DNA of 64,000 nucleotides from Streptomyces fumanus (GTDB lineage Bacteria; Actinomycetota; Actinomycetes; Streptomycetales; Streptomycetaceae), in the NCBI RefSeq assembly GCF_014655295.1, contig NZ_BNBI01000001.1, positions 186,001-250,000 of the forward strand, given 5' to 3'. Numbering within the stretch: position 1 is the first letter of the stretch; each line of letters opens with the position of its first letter. A program made the position numbers and the translations under genes. Below the pieces are notes generated by a model. The model had not been told where the DNA came from, did not search any database, and worked only from the letters and a program-made list of their open reading frames with translations. This document shows positions 19,126 to 28,325 of this stretch, one piece after another.

Positions 19126-19132
19126 GGCCCTT

Positions 19133-19163
19133 ACGCTAGGACCTTGGAGTGCGCTCCAAGCAA
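19133..19163 (-). promoter_or_regulatory. MerR-type promoter with 19-bp spacer and operator palindrome
   Basis: On the minus strand a -35 TTGCTT (plus 19158-19163) and -10 TAGCGT (plus 19133-19138) are separated by 19 bases. The spacer region holds the palindrome CTTGGAG-4-CTCCAAG (19143-19160). An over-long spacer filled by a palindrome is the hallmark of promoters untwisted by MerR proteins. Confidence 0.85.
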
Positions 19164-19209
19164 GCGGAACGGGCAAGAAATCGGGACGACAGGCGGCGGA
19201 GCCGGATAC

Positions 19210-19215
19210 TAGCGT
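19210..19215 (+). promoter_or_regulatory. -10 box of a probable leaderless promoter
   Basis: TAGCGT is followed by seven bases and then ATG 19223 of the acetyltransferase gene; no Shine-Dalgarno is present. It is divergent from the MerR promoter. Confidence 0.55.
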
Positions 19216-19222
19216 GCGCCGC

Positions 19223-19693
19223 ATGACCGCAGTACGCCGCGCCGTACCCGAGGACGCGGGGGAAGTACTCCGTCTGCGTCAGGTGATGCTGGACGCGATG
19301 GCCCCCGCTCCCACGTCCACCGACTGGCACGCCGGGTCGCTGCCGGGCCTGCGCGCCCATCTGGCCGAGCCGGACGGGGACCTCGCCGCGTTCGTCGTCG
19401 ACCGGCCCGGGCGGCCGGGGGCGCTGGCCGCGCTGGCCGTGGGCACCCTGGAGTACCGGATCGGGCGGCCCGGCAATCCGCACGGCCGGGTCGGGTACGT
19501 GTTCAGCGTCGCCACCGATCCCGGCGCCCGGCGCCGCGGATACGCGCGGGCCTGCCTGGCCGAACTGCTCGACTGGTTCCGCGAGCGCGGCGCCGGACAC
19601 GTCATGCTCACCGCCAGCGCCGAGGCCGAACCGCTGTACGCCTCCCTCGGCTTCACCCGTGACACCGACCCCTCGATGCGGCTGTATCTGTGA
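19223..19693 (+). CDS. GNAT-family N-acetyltransferase
   Basis: A 156-residue GCN5-type acetyltransferase. It has RRAVPEDAGEVLRLR at the N-terminus and the acetyl-CoA pyrophosphate loop VATDPGARRRGYARA (V-x4-R-R-x-G-x-A form) near residues 95-109. The C-terminus LTASAEAEPLYASLGFTRD is the usual motif B. The acceptor, an amine on a small molecule or protein, cannot be inferred. It starts at ATG 19223 behind a probable leaderless promoter and lies 98 bases from the divergent MerR gene. Confidence 0.92.
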   Translation: MTAVRRAVPEDAGEVLRLRQVMLDAMAPAPTSTDWHAGSLPGLRAHLAEPDGDLAAFVVDRPGRPGALAALAVGTLEYRIGRPGNPHGRVGYVFSVATDPGARRRGYARACLAELLDWFRERGAGHVMLTASAEAEPLYASLGFTRDTDPSMRLYL

Positions 19694-19699
19694 GCCGCT

Positions 19700-19705
19700 T
19701 AGGCT
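19700..19705 (+). promoter_or_regulatory. -10 box of a probable leaderless promoter
   Basis: TAGGCT is followed by seven bases and ATG 19713. The short gap after the acetyltransferase stop (19693) contains no ribosome site, so this gene is probably transcribed from here. Confidence 0.5.
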
Positions 19706-19712
19706 CGACGGC

Positions 19713-20534
19713 ATGTCGCTGAAGAGCCTCGCGCTGATCGAGAACTGGCCGGTCCCCACCGCCGCGGCGGGTGTCGTCCGGGCGGACGGCACCGTGCTGG
19801 GCACGCACGGCCCGGCCGGGCACCGCTTCCCGCTGGCCTCGGTCACCAAGCCGCTGGCCGCGTACGCGGCGCTGGTGGCGTACGAGGAGGGCGCGATCGA
19901 GCTGGACGAGCCGGCCGGCCCGGAGGGCGCGACGGTCCGGCACCTGCTCGCCCACACCTCGGGGCTGGCCTTCGACGAGCACCGGGTGACGGCCCCGCCC
20001 GGGGAGCGGCGGCTGTACTCCAACGCCGGGTTCGAGCAGCTCAGCGACCACATCGCGAAGGCGACGGAGATCCCGTTCGCGGAGTACCTGCGGCAGGCGG
20101 TGCTGGAGCCGCTGGGGATGACGCGGACCTCCCTCGACGGCTCCCCCGCCAAGGACGCCGTCTCCACGGTGGACGACCTGCTGCGGTTCGCCGCCGAGGT
20201 GCAGGCGCCGAGGCTGCTCGACCCGCGCACGGTCGCCGAGGCGATGACCGTGCAGTACCCGGGCACCAAGGGCGTGCTGCCGGGCTACGGGCACCAGAAC
20301 CCCAACGACTGGGGCCTCGGCTTCGAGATCCGCGACGGCAAGTCCCCGCACTGGACGGGCCCTTCGTCCTCCCCGCGCACCTTCGGGCACTTCGGCCAGT
20401 CGGGTACGTTCCTGTGGATCGACCCCGGCGCGGGGCTCGCCTGCGCGGCCCTGACCGACCGGGCGTTCGGGCCCTGGGCGGTCGAGGCGTGGCCGCCGTT
20501 CACGGAAGCCGTGCTGGCGGAAGCGCGCGGCTGA
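19713..20534 (+). CDS. Serine hydrolase of the beta-lactamase (class C/EstB) fold
   Basis: A 273-residue protein without a signal peptide, hence probably cytoplasmic. The active-site motifs of the penicillin-binding fold are present: SVTK near residue 44, YSN (RLYSNAGFEQL) near 108, and a KTG-equivalent region GHFGQSG near 228. It is shorter than secreted class C beta-lactamases and closer to esterase-like members that cleave small esters or peptides. A beta-lactamase role is possible but not indicated. Convergent with the small secreted protein gene. Confidence 0.87.
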   Translation: MSLKSLALIENWPVPTAAAGVVRADGTVLGTHGPAGHRFPLASVTKPLAAYAALVAYEEGAIELDEPAGPEGATVRHLLAHTSGLAFDEHRVTAPPGERRLYSNAGFEQLSDHIAKATEIPFAEYLRQAVLEPLGMTRTSLDGSPAKDAVSTVDDLLRFAAEVQAPRLLDPRTVAEAMTVQYPGTKGVLPGYGHQNPNDWGLGFEIRDGKSPHWTGPSSSPRTFGHFGQSGTFLWIDPGAGLACAALTDRAFGPWAVEAWPPFTEAVLAEARG

Positions 20535-20547
20535 GCACCGCGCGCGG

Positions 20548-20817
20548 TCACCCGCCGGGCGTCGGGGGCTGGTCCTTCGCGGGGAGCGCCCACAGGACCC
20601 AGTACGGGTCGTCCCAGTCGCAGTAGTAGTTCACCCACCCCTGGGCGAGCAGTTCCTGCCCGTCCCGCACGCACGCGAGTTTGTCCCGCGTCCCCCCGAC
20701 CTCCACGTAACCCCAGGGGTTGGTCGCGGCGGAGGCCGGCTCCGCGGTCAGCGGGACGGCGACCAGCGCGGCGCCGGCCGCGACAGCGACGGCGACCCGG
20801 GAACGCCAAGACTTCAT
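20548..20817 (-). CDS. Small secreted protein of unknown function
   Basis: An 89-residue protein with a signal peptide (MKSWRSRVAVAVAAGAALVA, cleavage expected after ASA near residue 30). The mature part of about 60 residues is rich in Trp and Tyr and has two cysteines (LACVRDGQ and YYCDWDD) that could form a disulfide. The C-terminus is Pro-rich. I do not recognise a family. ATG 20817 follows GGGGAG. Likely an extracellular or wall-associated small protein. Confidence 0.75.
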   Translation of the reverse strand: MKSWRSRVAVAVAAGAALVAVPLTAEPASAATNPWGYVEVGGTRDKLACVRDGQELLAQGWVNYYCDWDDPYWVLWALPAKDQPPTPGG

Positions 20818-20921
20818 TCTGTCTCCCCTCATGGACGGAGCCCTGCTCGGCTCACCACAAGCACGACGGCTGCGCCCCGGCGGAAGTTCAAGGCGGACGG
20901 GAAGACGGCCCGGCCCGCGCG

Positions 20922-21584
20922 TCACGCCCCCCGCATCTCCCACAGCAGGAATTCCGCCGGCGCGTCCGCGGCGACCGCCTCGACGTCCTTCGGGTCCGTC
21001 AGCCGCGCCGCGTCGCCCGGTCCCAGCTCCTCGCCGGCCAGGCGGAGACGGCCGCGCACGACATGGGCGTACACGTACGCGCCGTCCGGTACCGCCGTGC
21101 GCTCCCCCGCCGCCAGCCGGCGCACGTGCAGCATCGCGCCGGCCTCGGGGACGGCGTACGGGGTGGAGTCGGCGATGCCGCGCACGATCTCGTAGGCCGG
21201 GTCGCCGCCCGGCTCGCGCGGGGCCAGCCACATCTGCACGAAGGTCAACGGCGCGTCCCCGGCGTTGCGTTCCACGTGCCGCACCCCGCCCGCCGCGCTG
21301 AGCCGCTGCACGTCCCCGGCGCGAACCACCGTCTCGTGCCCGGCGCTGTCCCGGTGGGTCAGCTCCCCCTCGACCACCCAGGTGACGATCTCGGTGTGGC
21401 TGTGCGGGTGCTCGTCGAACCCGGCCCCCGGCGCCAACCGCTCCTCGTTGCAGGCGATCAGCGCCCCGAACCGCAGGTTGTCCGGGTCGTAGTGCGGGCC
21501 GAACGAGAAGGCGTGCCAGGACTCGATCCCGGCGTCCCGGTCGCCCCCCGGGTAGCGCTCCGCGGCGCGGCGTACGTCCATCAC
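20922..21584 (-). CDS. Pirin family protein
   Basis: A 220-residue bicupin. The N-terminal cupin carries the metal ligands in FDEHPHSHTEIVTWVVEGE (two His, one Glu and a further Gly-rich strand), and the C-terminal half is the shorter pirin_C-like cupin. Bacterial pirins act as quercetin dioxygenases or modulate enzymes; a streptomycete pirin has been linked to control of beta-oxidation. Here it is divergent from fasR, so a link to lipid metabolism is plausible but not shown. The start is GTG 21584, seven bases after a TACGGT box; ATG 21581 directly after it is equally possible. Confidence 0.88.
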   Translation of the reverse strand: MMDVRRAAERYPGGDRDAGIESWHAFSFGPHYDPDNLRFGALIACNEERLAPGAGFDEHPHSHTEIVTWVVEGELTHRDSAGHETVVRAGDVQRLSAAGGVRHVERNAGDAPLTFVQMWLAPREPGGDPAYEIVRGIADSTPYAVPEAGAMLHVRRLAAGERTAVPDGAYVYAHVVRGRLRLAGEELGPGDAARLTDPKDVEAVAADAPAEFLLWEMRGA

Positions 21585-21591
21585 GCGCTCC

Positions 21592-21597
21592 ACCGTA
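21592..21597 (-). promoter_or_regulatory. -10 box of a probable leaderless promoter for the pirin gene
   Basis: Minus-strand TACGGT is followed by seven bases and GTG 21584 then ATG 21581. The fasR start is only 60 bases away on the other strand, so the two promoters overlap. Confidence 0.45.
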
Positions 21598-21643
21598 GAC
21601 CCGGCGCGACGCCTCCCCGGTCCGATGAGGCACCCTTGATGCC

Positions 21644-22849
21644 GTGCCCGAACCCGAAACCAGCAATGCACCGAGCCCCGCCCGCGCCGCCCACGCCCAC
21701 ACCGCCACGCTGAAGCGGCTGGAGAAGTCGTCGGGGTCGCTCGCCGCGCAGGCGATCGCGCGGATGGACGAGACGCTGCCCTGGTACCGGGCGATGCCCC
21801 CGGAGAACCGTTCCTGGATCGGGCTGGTCGCCCAGGCGGGCATCGCCGCGTTCACCGAGTGGTTCCGGCAGCCGGACGCCCCGCAGGCGATCTCCACGGA
21901 CGTCTTCGGCACCGCGCCGCGCGAGCTGACCCGGGCGATCACGCTGCGGCAGACGGTGGAGATGGTGCGGACCACCATCGAGGTCATGGAGTCCGCGATC
22001 GACGAGGTCGCGGCCCCCGGCGACGAGTCGGTGCTGCGCGAGGCGCTGCTCGTGTACGCCCGGGAGATCGCCTTCGCCACCGCCCAGGTGTACGCGCAGG
22101 CCGCCGAGGCACGCGGTGCCTGGGACGCGCGGCTGGAGTCGCTGGTGGTCAACGCCGTGCTCAGCGGCGAGGCCGACGAGGGCGCCGTGTCCCGCGCCGC
22201 CGCGCTCGGCTGGAACTCCCCCGAGCACGTGTGCGTGGTGCTCGGCACCGCCCCGGACGGGGACTCCGAGCTGACCGTGGAGGCGATCCGGCGCGCGGCC
22301 CGGCACGCCAAGCTCCAGGTCCTCACGGGCGTGCTGGGCAGCCGGCTGGTGGTCATCGCGGGCGGCAGCGACAACCCGCTGGCCGTCGCCAAGTCGCTGA
22401 TCGGGCCGTTCGCCCAGGGACCGGTCGTCGCCGGGCCCGTGGTGCCCGACCTGCGGGCCGCCACCCGGTCCGCGCAGGCCGCCGCCGCCGGGCTGAAGGC
22501 GTGCACGGCGTGGCAGGACGCCCCCCGCCCGGTGCTGGCGGACGATCTCCTTCCGGAACGCGCGATGGCCGGTGACCCCTCCGCCCGGCACCAGTTGGTG
22601 GAGGAGATCTACAGACCCCTGGAGGAGGCCGGCGCGGCCCTCCTGGAGACACTGAGCGTCTATCTCGAACAGGCGAGCAGCCTCGAAGGCGCCGCCCGGA
22701 TGCTCTTCGTCCACCCCAACACCGTGCGCTACCGGCTCCGACGTGTGACTGACGTCACCGGATGGTCGCCCTCCGATGTACGGTCGGCGTTCACCCTGCG
22801 CATCGCGCTCATCCTGGGACGTCTCGCCGCCGGCGACCAGCAGACCTAG
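21644..22849 (+). CDS. fasR: FasR, PucR-type transcriptional activator of fatty acid synthesis
   Basis: A 401-residue PucR/CdaR-family regulator. The C-terminal helix-turn-helix reads LEGAARMLFVHPNTVRYRLRRV near residues 347-368, and the middle carries a GGDEF-like domain typical of the family. In S. coelicolor the gene at this place, directly before fabD, encodes FasR, which binds the fabD promoter and activates the fab operon. Gene order here is identical, with 89 bases to fabD. It starts at GTG 21644, with CACCCT seven bases before, so it may be leaderless. A direct regulatory effect on the neighbouring operon is well supported by family knowledge. Confidence 0.93.
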   Translation: MPEPETSNAPSPARAAHAHTATLKRLEKSSGSLAAQAIARMDETLPWYRAMPPENRSWIGLVAQAGIAAFTEWFRQPDAPQAISTDVFGTAPRELTRAITLRQTVEMVRTTIEVMESAIDEVAAPGDESVLREALLVYAREIAFATAQVYAQAAEARGAWDARLESLVVNAVLSGEADEGAVSRAAALGWNSPEHVCVVLGTAPDGDSELTVEAIRRAARHAKLQVLTGVLGSRLVVIAGGSDNPLAVAKSLIGPFAQGPVVAGPVVPDLRAATRSAQAAAAGLKACTAWQDAPRPVLADDLLPERAMAGDPSARHQLVEEIYRPLEEAGAALLETLSVYLEQASSLEGAARMLFVHPNTVRYRLRRVTDVTGWSPSDVRSAFTLRIALILGRLAAGDQQT

Positions 22850-22850
22850 C

Positions 22851-22872
22851 TTTTTGTCGAGGGTCTACAAAA
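22851..22872 (+). promoter_or_regulatory. Candidate FasR box upstream of fabD
   Basis: TTTTTGT (22851-22857) and ACAAAA (22867-22872) form an inverted repeat with a nine-base spacer, in an otherwise GC-rich gap. Its place fits the FasR-dependent control of the fab operon. Binding here is inferred. Confidence 0.6.
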
Positions 22873-22938
22873 CCCCCTGCCGTTCTTCGTCCCTGTCCCC
22901 ACGGGCGGCCGTGCCCGTACCCAAGAGAGAGTGTGAGA

Positions 22939-23853
22939 GTGCTCGTACTCGTCGCTCCCGGCCAGGGCGCCCAGACGCCCGGCTTCCTGACTGACTGGCT
23001 GCAACTGCCCGGTGCCGCGGACCGCGTCGCCGCGTGGTCGGACGCCATCGGCCTCGACCTCGCCCACTACGGCACCGAGGCCGACGCCGACGCGATCCGT
23101 GACACGGCCGTCGCCCAGCCGCTGCTCGTCGCCGCCGGCCTGCTGTCCGCCTCGGCACTCGGTGCCGTCGCGCCGGGCGCCGTCGCGGGCCACAGCGTCG
23201 GCGAGATCACCGCCGCCGTCCTCGCGGGCGTGCTCGACGACACCGCCGCCCTCACCCTGGTCCGCAAGCGGGGCCTGGCCATGGCCGAGGCCGCGTCGGT
23301 GACCGCGACCGGCATGTCGGCGCTGCTCGGCGGCGACCCCGAGGTGAGCGTCGCGCACCTGGAGAAGCTCGGCCTGACCCCGGCCAACGTCAACGGCGCC
23401 GGGCAGATCGTCGCCGCCGGCACCCTGGAGCAGCTCGCCGCGCTGGCCGAGGAGAAGCCCGAGGGCGTCCGCAAGGTCGTCCCGCTCAAGGTGGCCGGCG
23501 CCTTCCACACCCACCACATGGCGCCCGCCGTGGAGACGCTGGCCCGCGCCGCCAAGGACCTGACGCCCGCCGACCCGGGCGTGACGTACGTCTCCAACAA
23601 GGACGGACAGGTTGTCGGCTCCGGCACCGAGGTACTCGACCGCCTGGTCGGCCAGGTCGCGAACCCGGTCCGCTGGGACCTGTGCATGCAGACTTTCGAG
23701 CGTCTGGGTGTCACGGCCCTGATCGAGGTGTGCCCCGGCGGCACCCTGACCGGGCTGGCCAAGCGTGCGCTGCCCGGCGTGAAGACGCTGGCCCTCAAGT
23801 CCCCCGCCGACCTCGACGCCGCTCGCGACCTGATCGCCGAGCACGGTGTCTGA
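22939..23853 (+). CDS. fabD: Malonyl-CoA:ACP transacylase FabD
   Basis: A 304-residue transacylase that moves malonyl groups from CoA to ACP, supplying extender units to type II fatty acid synthesis. The nucleophile is Ser86 in GHSVGE; the catalytic His lies in KVAGAFHTHHM near residue 194; the start MLVLVAPGQGAQTPG matches FabD proteins. It is co-directional with fabH, acpP and fabF. GTG 22939 is chosen because it gives the usual N-terminus. An in-frame GTG six bases upstream is possible. FabD usually also serves polyketide synthases in the same cell. Confidence 0.97.
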   Translation: MLVLVAPGQGAQTPGFLTDWLQLPGAADRVAAWSDAIGLDLAHYGTEADADAIRDTAVAQPLLVAAGLLSASALGAVAPGAVAGHSVGEITAAVLAGVLDDTAALTLVRKRGLAMAEAASVTATGMSALLGGDPEVSVAHLEKLGLTPANVNGAGQIVAAGTLEQLAALAEEKPEGVRKVVPLKVAGAFHTHHMAPAVETLARAAKDLTPADPGVTYVSNKDGQVVGSGTEVLDRLVGQVANPVRWDLCMQTFERLGVTALIEVCPGGTLTGLAKRALPGVKTLALKSPADLDAARDLIAEHGV

Positions 23854-23869
23854 GAAGGAGCCCGACAGC

Positions 23870-24871
23870 ATGTCGAAGATCAAGCCGAGCAAGGGCGCCC
23901 CGTACGCGCGCATCGTCGGCGTCGGCGGTTACCGTCCGACCCGGGTCGTGCCCAACGAGGTGATCCTGGAGAAGATCGACTCCTCGGACGAGTGGATCCG
24001 CTCCCGCTCCGGCATCGAGACCCGGCACTGGGCCTCGCCGGAGGAGACCGTCGCCGCGATGTCCATCGAGGCGTCCGGCAAGGCGATCGCGGACGCGGGG
24101 ATCGACGCGCGGCAGATCGGCGCCGTGGTCGTCTCGACCGTGTCGCACTTCAGCCAGACCCCGGCCATCGCCACCGAGATCGCCGACAAGCTGGGCACCG
24201 ACAAGGCCGCCGCGTTCGACATCTCGGCGGGCTGCGCGGGCTTCGGCTACGGCCTGACGCTGGCCAAGGGCATGATCGTCGAGGGTTCGGCGGAGTACGT
24301 CCTGGTGATCGGCGTGGAGCGGCTCTCCGACCTGACCGACCTGGAGGACCGGGCCACCGCCTTCCTCTTCGGTGACGGCGCGGGCGCGGTCGTGGTCGGC
24401 CCGTCCCGGGAGCCCGCGATCGGCCCGACCGTGTGGGGCTCCGAGGGCGACAAGGCCGAGACGATCAAGCAGACGGTGCCCTGGGACACGTACGCGGCCG
24501 AGGGCCACACCAAGTTTCCTGCGATCACGCAGGAGGGCCAGGCGGTGTTCCGCTGGGCCGTGTTCGAGATGGCGAAGGTCGCCCAGCAGGCGCTGGACGC
24601 GGCCGGAATCACCCCGGACGAGCTGGACGTCTTCATCCCGCACCAGGCCAATGTGCGGATCATCGACTCGATGGTGAAGACGCTGAAGCTGCCGGAGCAC
24701 GTCACGGTCGCCCGTGACATCCGCACCACCGGCAACACCTCGGCCGCCTCGATCCCGCTCGCGATGGAGCGGCTCCTGGCGACCGGCGAGGCGAAGAGCG
24801 GCGACACCGCACTCGTCATCGGCTTCGGGGCGGGTCTCGTGTACGCCGCGACGGTCGTTACCCTCCCCTAG
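23870..24871 (+). CDS. fabH: 3-oxoacyl-ACP synthase III FabH
   Basis: A 333-residue ketosynthase III that condenses acyl-CoA starter units with malonyl-ACP, starting fatty acid chains; in Streptomyces it accepts branched starters. The catalytic triad is Cys122 (SAGCAGFGYG), His258 (FIPHQAN) and Asn289 (TTGNTSAAS). ATG 23870 is preceded by GAAGGAG, and the gene begins 17 bases after fabD. It is part of the fab operon under FasR control. Confidence 0.98.
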   Translation: MSKIKPSKGAPYARIVGVGGYRPTRVVPNEVILEKIDSSDEWIRSRSGIETRHWASPEETVAAMSIEASGKAIADAGIDARQIGAVVVSTVSHFSQTPAIATEIADKLGTDKAAAFDISAGCAGFGYGLTLAKGMIVEGSAEYVLVIGVERLSDLTDLEDRATAFLFGDGAGAVVVGPSREPAIGPTVWGSEGDKAETIKQTVPWDTYAAEGHTKFPAITQEGQAVFRWAVFEMAKVAQQALDAAGITPDELDVFIPHQANVRIIDSMVKTLKLPEHVTVARDIRTTGNTSAASIPLAMERLLATGEAKSGDTALVIGFGAGLVYAATVVTLP

Positions 24872-24947
24872 GCACCCCGTACCGGATCATGCGATCCGGA
24901 GCGGACACACCGCCATACCCTCTGGAACACAACGAAGGAGCGCCATC

Positions 24948-25196
24948 ATGGCCGCCACTCAGGAAGAGATCGTCGCCGGTCTCGCCGAGATCGTGAACGA
25001 GATCGCCGGGATCCCCGCCGAGGACGTCCAGCTCGACAAGTCCTTCACGGACGACCTCGACGTCGACTCGCTGTCCATGGTCGAGGTCGTCGTCGCCGCC
25101 GAGGAGCGCTTCGACGTGAAGATCCCCGACGAGGACGTCAAGAACCTCAAGACGGTCGGCGACGCGACCGAGTACATCCTCAAGCACCAGGGCTGA
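24948..25196 (+). CDS. acpP: Acyl carrier protein
   Basis: An 82-residue acidic carrier protein. The phosphopantetheine attachment site is Ser41 in DLDVDSLSMVE. It carries the growing chain between FabD, FabH, FabF and the reductases. Start ATG 24948 follows CGAAGGAG. The 76-base gap after fabH is longer than others in the operon and could contain an extra promoter, since ACP is needed in excess; this is inference. Confidence 0.98.
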   Translation: MAATQEEIVAGLAEIVNEIAGIPAEDVQLDKSFTDDLDVDSLSMVEVVVAAEERFDVKIPDEDVKNLKTVGDATEYILKHQG

Positions 25197-25304
25197 TCCA
25201 CCCCGATCAGCGTCCTGGGCTGACTGCCCCGCCACCCGGCGGTGGCGCCGTTCCCCGTGCCAGCGGGGATGGTCCTCCTCGTAACCGTTGGAGAAAGAAT
25301 TCCC

Positions 25305-26576
<1,272 letters not shown>

Positions 26577-26600
26577 CCGCCGTCCTGACGCCGCGTGAAG

Positions 26601-26635
26601 AAGGGCCCTCACCGTCTTCCGGTGGGGGCCCTTTC
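26601..26635 (+). terminator. Terminator of the fab operon
   Basis: AAGGGCCCTCACCG (26601-26614) pairs with the complement ending CCCTT around 26620-26633, a 14-bp stem with one G-T pair and a five-base loop, followed by TT. It is also placed to stop the convergent DUF3145 transcript. Confidence 0.85.
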
Positions 26636-26655
26636 GCGCGCGTACGAGGAGGGGC

Positions 26656-27150
26656 TCACACCACCTGGTGCAGCCAGCGGACCGGGGCGCCCTCACCGGC
26701 GTACCGGAAGGGCTCCAGCTCGTCGTCCCAGGGCTTGCCGAGGAGCCGGGCGATCTCGGCCGCCAGGTCGGCCTCCTCGCGCTGGGAGCGCAGCAGGGCG
26801 GCGCGCAGCCGGTCCTCGGGGATCAGGATGTCGCCGTGGATGCCGGTGACGGCGTGGAAGATGCCGAGGTCGGGGGTGCAACTGTAGCGCTCGCCCTCGG
26901 CGGTGGCGCTGGGCTCGGCGGTGACCTCGAAGCGCAGCAGGTGCCAGTTGCGCAGCGCGGAGGCGAGGGCGGAGGCGGTGCCGGCCCGGCCCTGCCAGGA
27001 GAACTCCGAGCGCCAGGTGCCGGGCGCGGCGGGCTGCCGGATCCAGTCCAGGCTGACGCGCGTGCCGAGCACCCCGGCGACCGCCCACTCGACGTGCGGG
27101 CAGAGCGCGCGCGGAGCGGAGTGCACGTACAGAACTCCACGTGTCGTCAC
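26656..27150 (-). CDS. DUF3145 family protein
   Basis: A 164-residue protein of DUF3145, conserved across actinobacteria next to the fab operon and without a known activity. Recognisable sequence includes VLYVHSAPRALCPHVEWAV at the N-terminus, SEFSWQGRAGTASALASAL in the centre, and LGKPWDDELEPFRYAGEG near the end. It starts at GTG 27150 after GGAGGTTCCG. It has no membrane segment. The constant location suggests a role in lipid metabolism or cell-envelope control, which is inference only. Confidence 0.88.
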   Translation of the reverse strand: MTTRGVLYVHSAPRALCPHVEWAVAGVLGTRVSLDWIRQPAAPGTWRSEFSWQGRAGTASALASALRNWHLLRFEVTAEPSATAEGERYSCTPDLGIFHAVTGIHGDILIPEDRLRAALLRSQREEADLAAEIARLLGKPWDDELEPFRYAGEGAPVRWLHQVV

Positions 27151-27410
27151 CGGAACCTCCGGGCTGAGCGGGACATCTCGGATCGAGTGCTGCGGCAGCG
27201 GCCCGGCGGGCCACGCTGAGGCCGAGGCTACCGTGCGGCGGGGCGGGGAGTGTGACGTACCGTCGGTCCCGGTACGCGGAAACCCCCGGCATTCACCCGG
27301 CAGGACGCTTGTACGGGTGCCAGGCGTTCCCCGCCGGGCCCCGGGAACCCTCGCGCGGTGTCATGGGTTGAGCATGATGACGGGGGTGCCGAGACGAGGA
27401 GTGGGCCGGG

Positions 27411-28298
27411 ATGGGGCAGGGGACGCGGGTCCGTCGGCGGCGTGCGCGGGCGTTCCTCGCCGTCCTGGCCTCGGGAGTGCTGGGGGTGACCGGCTGCGAC
27501 GCCGTGGGCGGTGACCCCGGGCCGGGGCCGTCGAGCGCGCGGCCGACGCCGGTGTGGGACACCAGCCCCCGGTCGGTGGCGGCGGTGGGCGACTCCATCA
27601 CCCGCGGCTTCGACGCCTGCATGGTGCTGTCGGACTGCCCGGAGGTGTCCTGGGCGACCGGCGACCGGGCGGAGGTGGACAGTCTCGCGGTGCGGCTGCT
27701 GGGCCGGGACCGGGCGGCGGCGCGGAGCTGGAACCACGCGGTGACCGGGGCCCGGATGGCGGACCTGGCCGGGCAGATGACCCGGGCGGGGGCCCACCGG
27801 CCGGAACTGGTCGCGGTGCTGGTCGGCGCCAATGACGCCTGCCGGTCCTCGGTGGCGGAGATGACCTCGGTGGCCGGCTTCCGCGCCGGCTTCCAGCGGG
27901 CGATGCGGGCGCTGCGCGCGCAGGCGCCCAAGGCACAGGTGTACGTGGCGAGCATCCCGGACCTGAAGCGGCTGTGGTCCCAGGGGCGGACCAACCCGCT
28001 GGGCAAGCAGGTGTGGAAGCTGGGCATCTGCCCGTCGATGCTGGGCGACGCCGACTCCCTGGACGCGGCGGCCACCGCGCGCCGCGAGACGGTCGGCAAG
28101 CGGGTGGCGGACTACAACGAGGTGCTGCGCGAGGTCTGCGCCCAGGACCTCAGGTGCCGCACGGACGGCGGCGCGGTGCACGACTACCGGTTCGGTACGA
28201 AGGAGTTGAGCCACTGGGACTGGTTCCACCCGAGCGTGACCGGCCAGGCCAAGCTGGCCGGGATCGCCTACCGCGTCGTCACCGCGAAACGGTCCTGA
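27411..28298 (+). CDS. SGNH/GDSL-family hydrolase, lipoprotein
   Basis: A 295-residue protein with a basic, hydrophobic signal (about residues 9-27) ending in lipobox VTGC, Cys29 becoming the lipidated residue. The hydrolase blocks are GDSITRGFD (block I, nucleophile Ser), GANDACRS (block III) and HWDWFHPS (block V, catalytic Asp and His). It likely acts outside the membrane on esters or acylated sugars. The cysteine pairs CMVLSDC and CAQDLRC may form disulfides. ATG 27411 follows GAGGAG. The gap to the mutarotase gene is only 27 bases. Confidence 0.9.
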   Translation: MGQGTRVRRRRARAFLAVLASGVLGVTGCDAVGGDPGPGPSSARPTPVWDTSPRSVAAVGDSITRGFDACMVLSDCPEVSWATGDRAEVDSLAVRLLGRDRAAARSWNHAVTGARMADLAGQMTRAGAHRPELVAVLVGANDACRSSVAEMTSVAGFRAGFQRAMRALRAQAPKAQVYVASIPDLKRLWSQGRTNPLGKQVWKLGICPSMLGDADSLDAAATARRETVGKRVADYNEVLREVCAQDLRCRTDGGAVHDYRFGTKELSHWDWFHPSVTGQAKLAGIAYRVVTAKRS

Positions 28299-28318
28299 CC
28301 GGTCAGGTGACCTAGAGT
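28294..28318 (+). promoter_or_regulatory. Palindrome and -10 box before the mutarotase gene
   Basis: The 14-bp palindrome CCTGACCGGTCAGG (28294-28307) overlaps the stop of the esterase gene. TAGAGT (28313-28318) follows, with seven bases to ATG 28326. This looks like a leaderless promoter with a possible operator just upstream of the -10. Confidence 0.5.
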
Positions 28319-28325
28319 TCCGCAC

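Noticed and set aside
19713..20534. Antibiotic-resistance beta-lactamase
   Set aside because: The fold motifs are there, but no export signal is present and the protein resembles esterase-like members.
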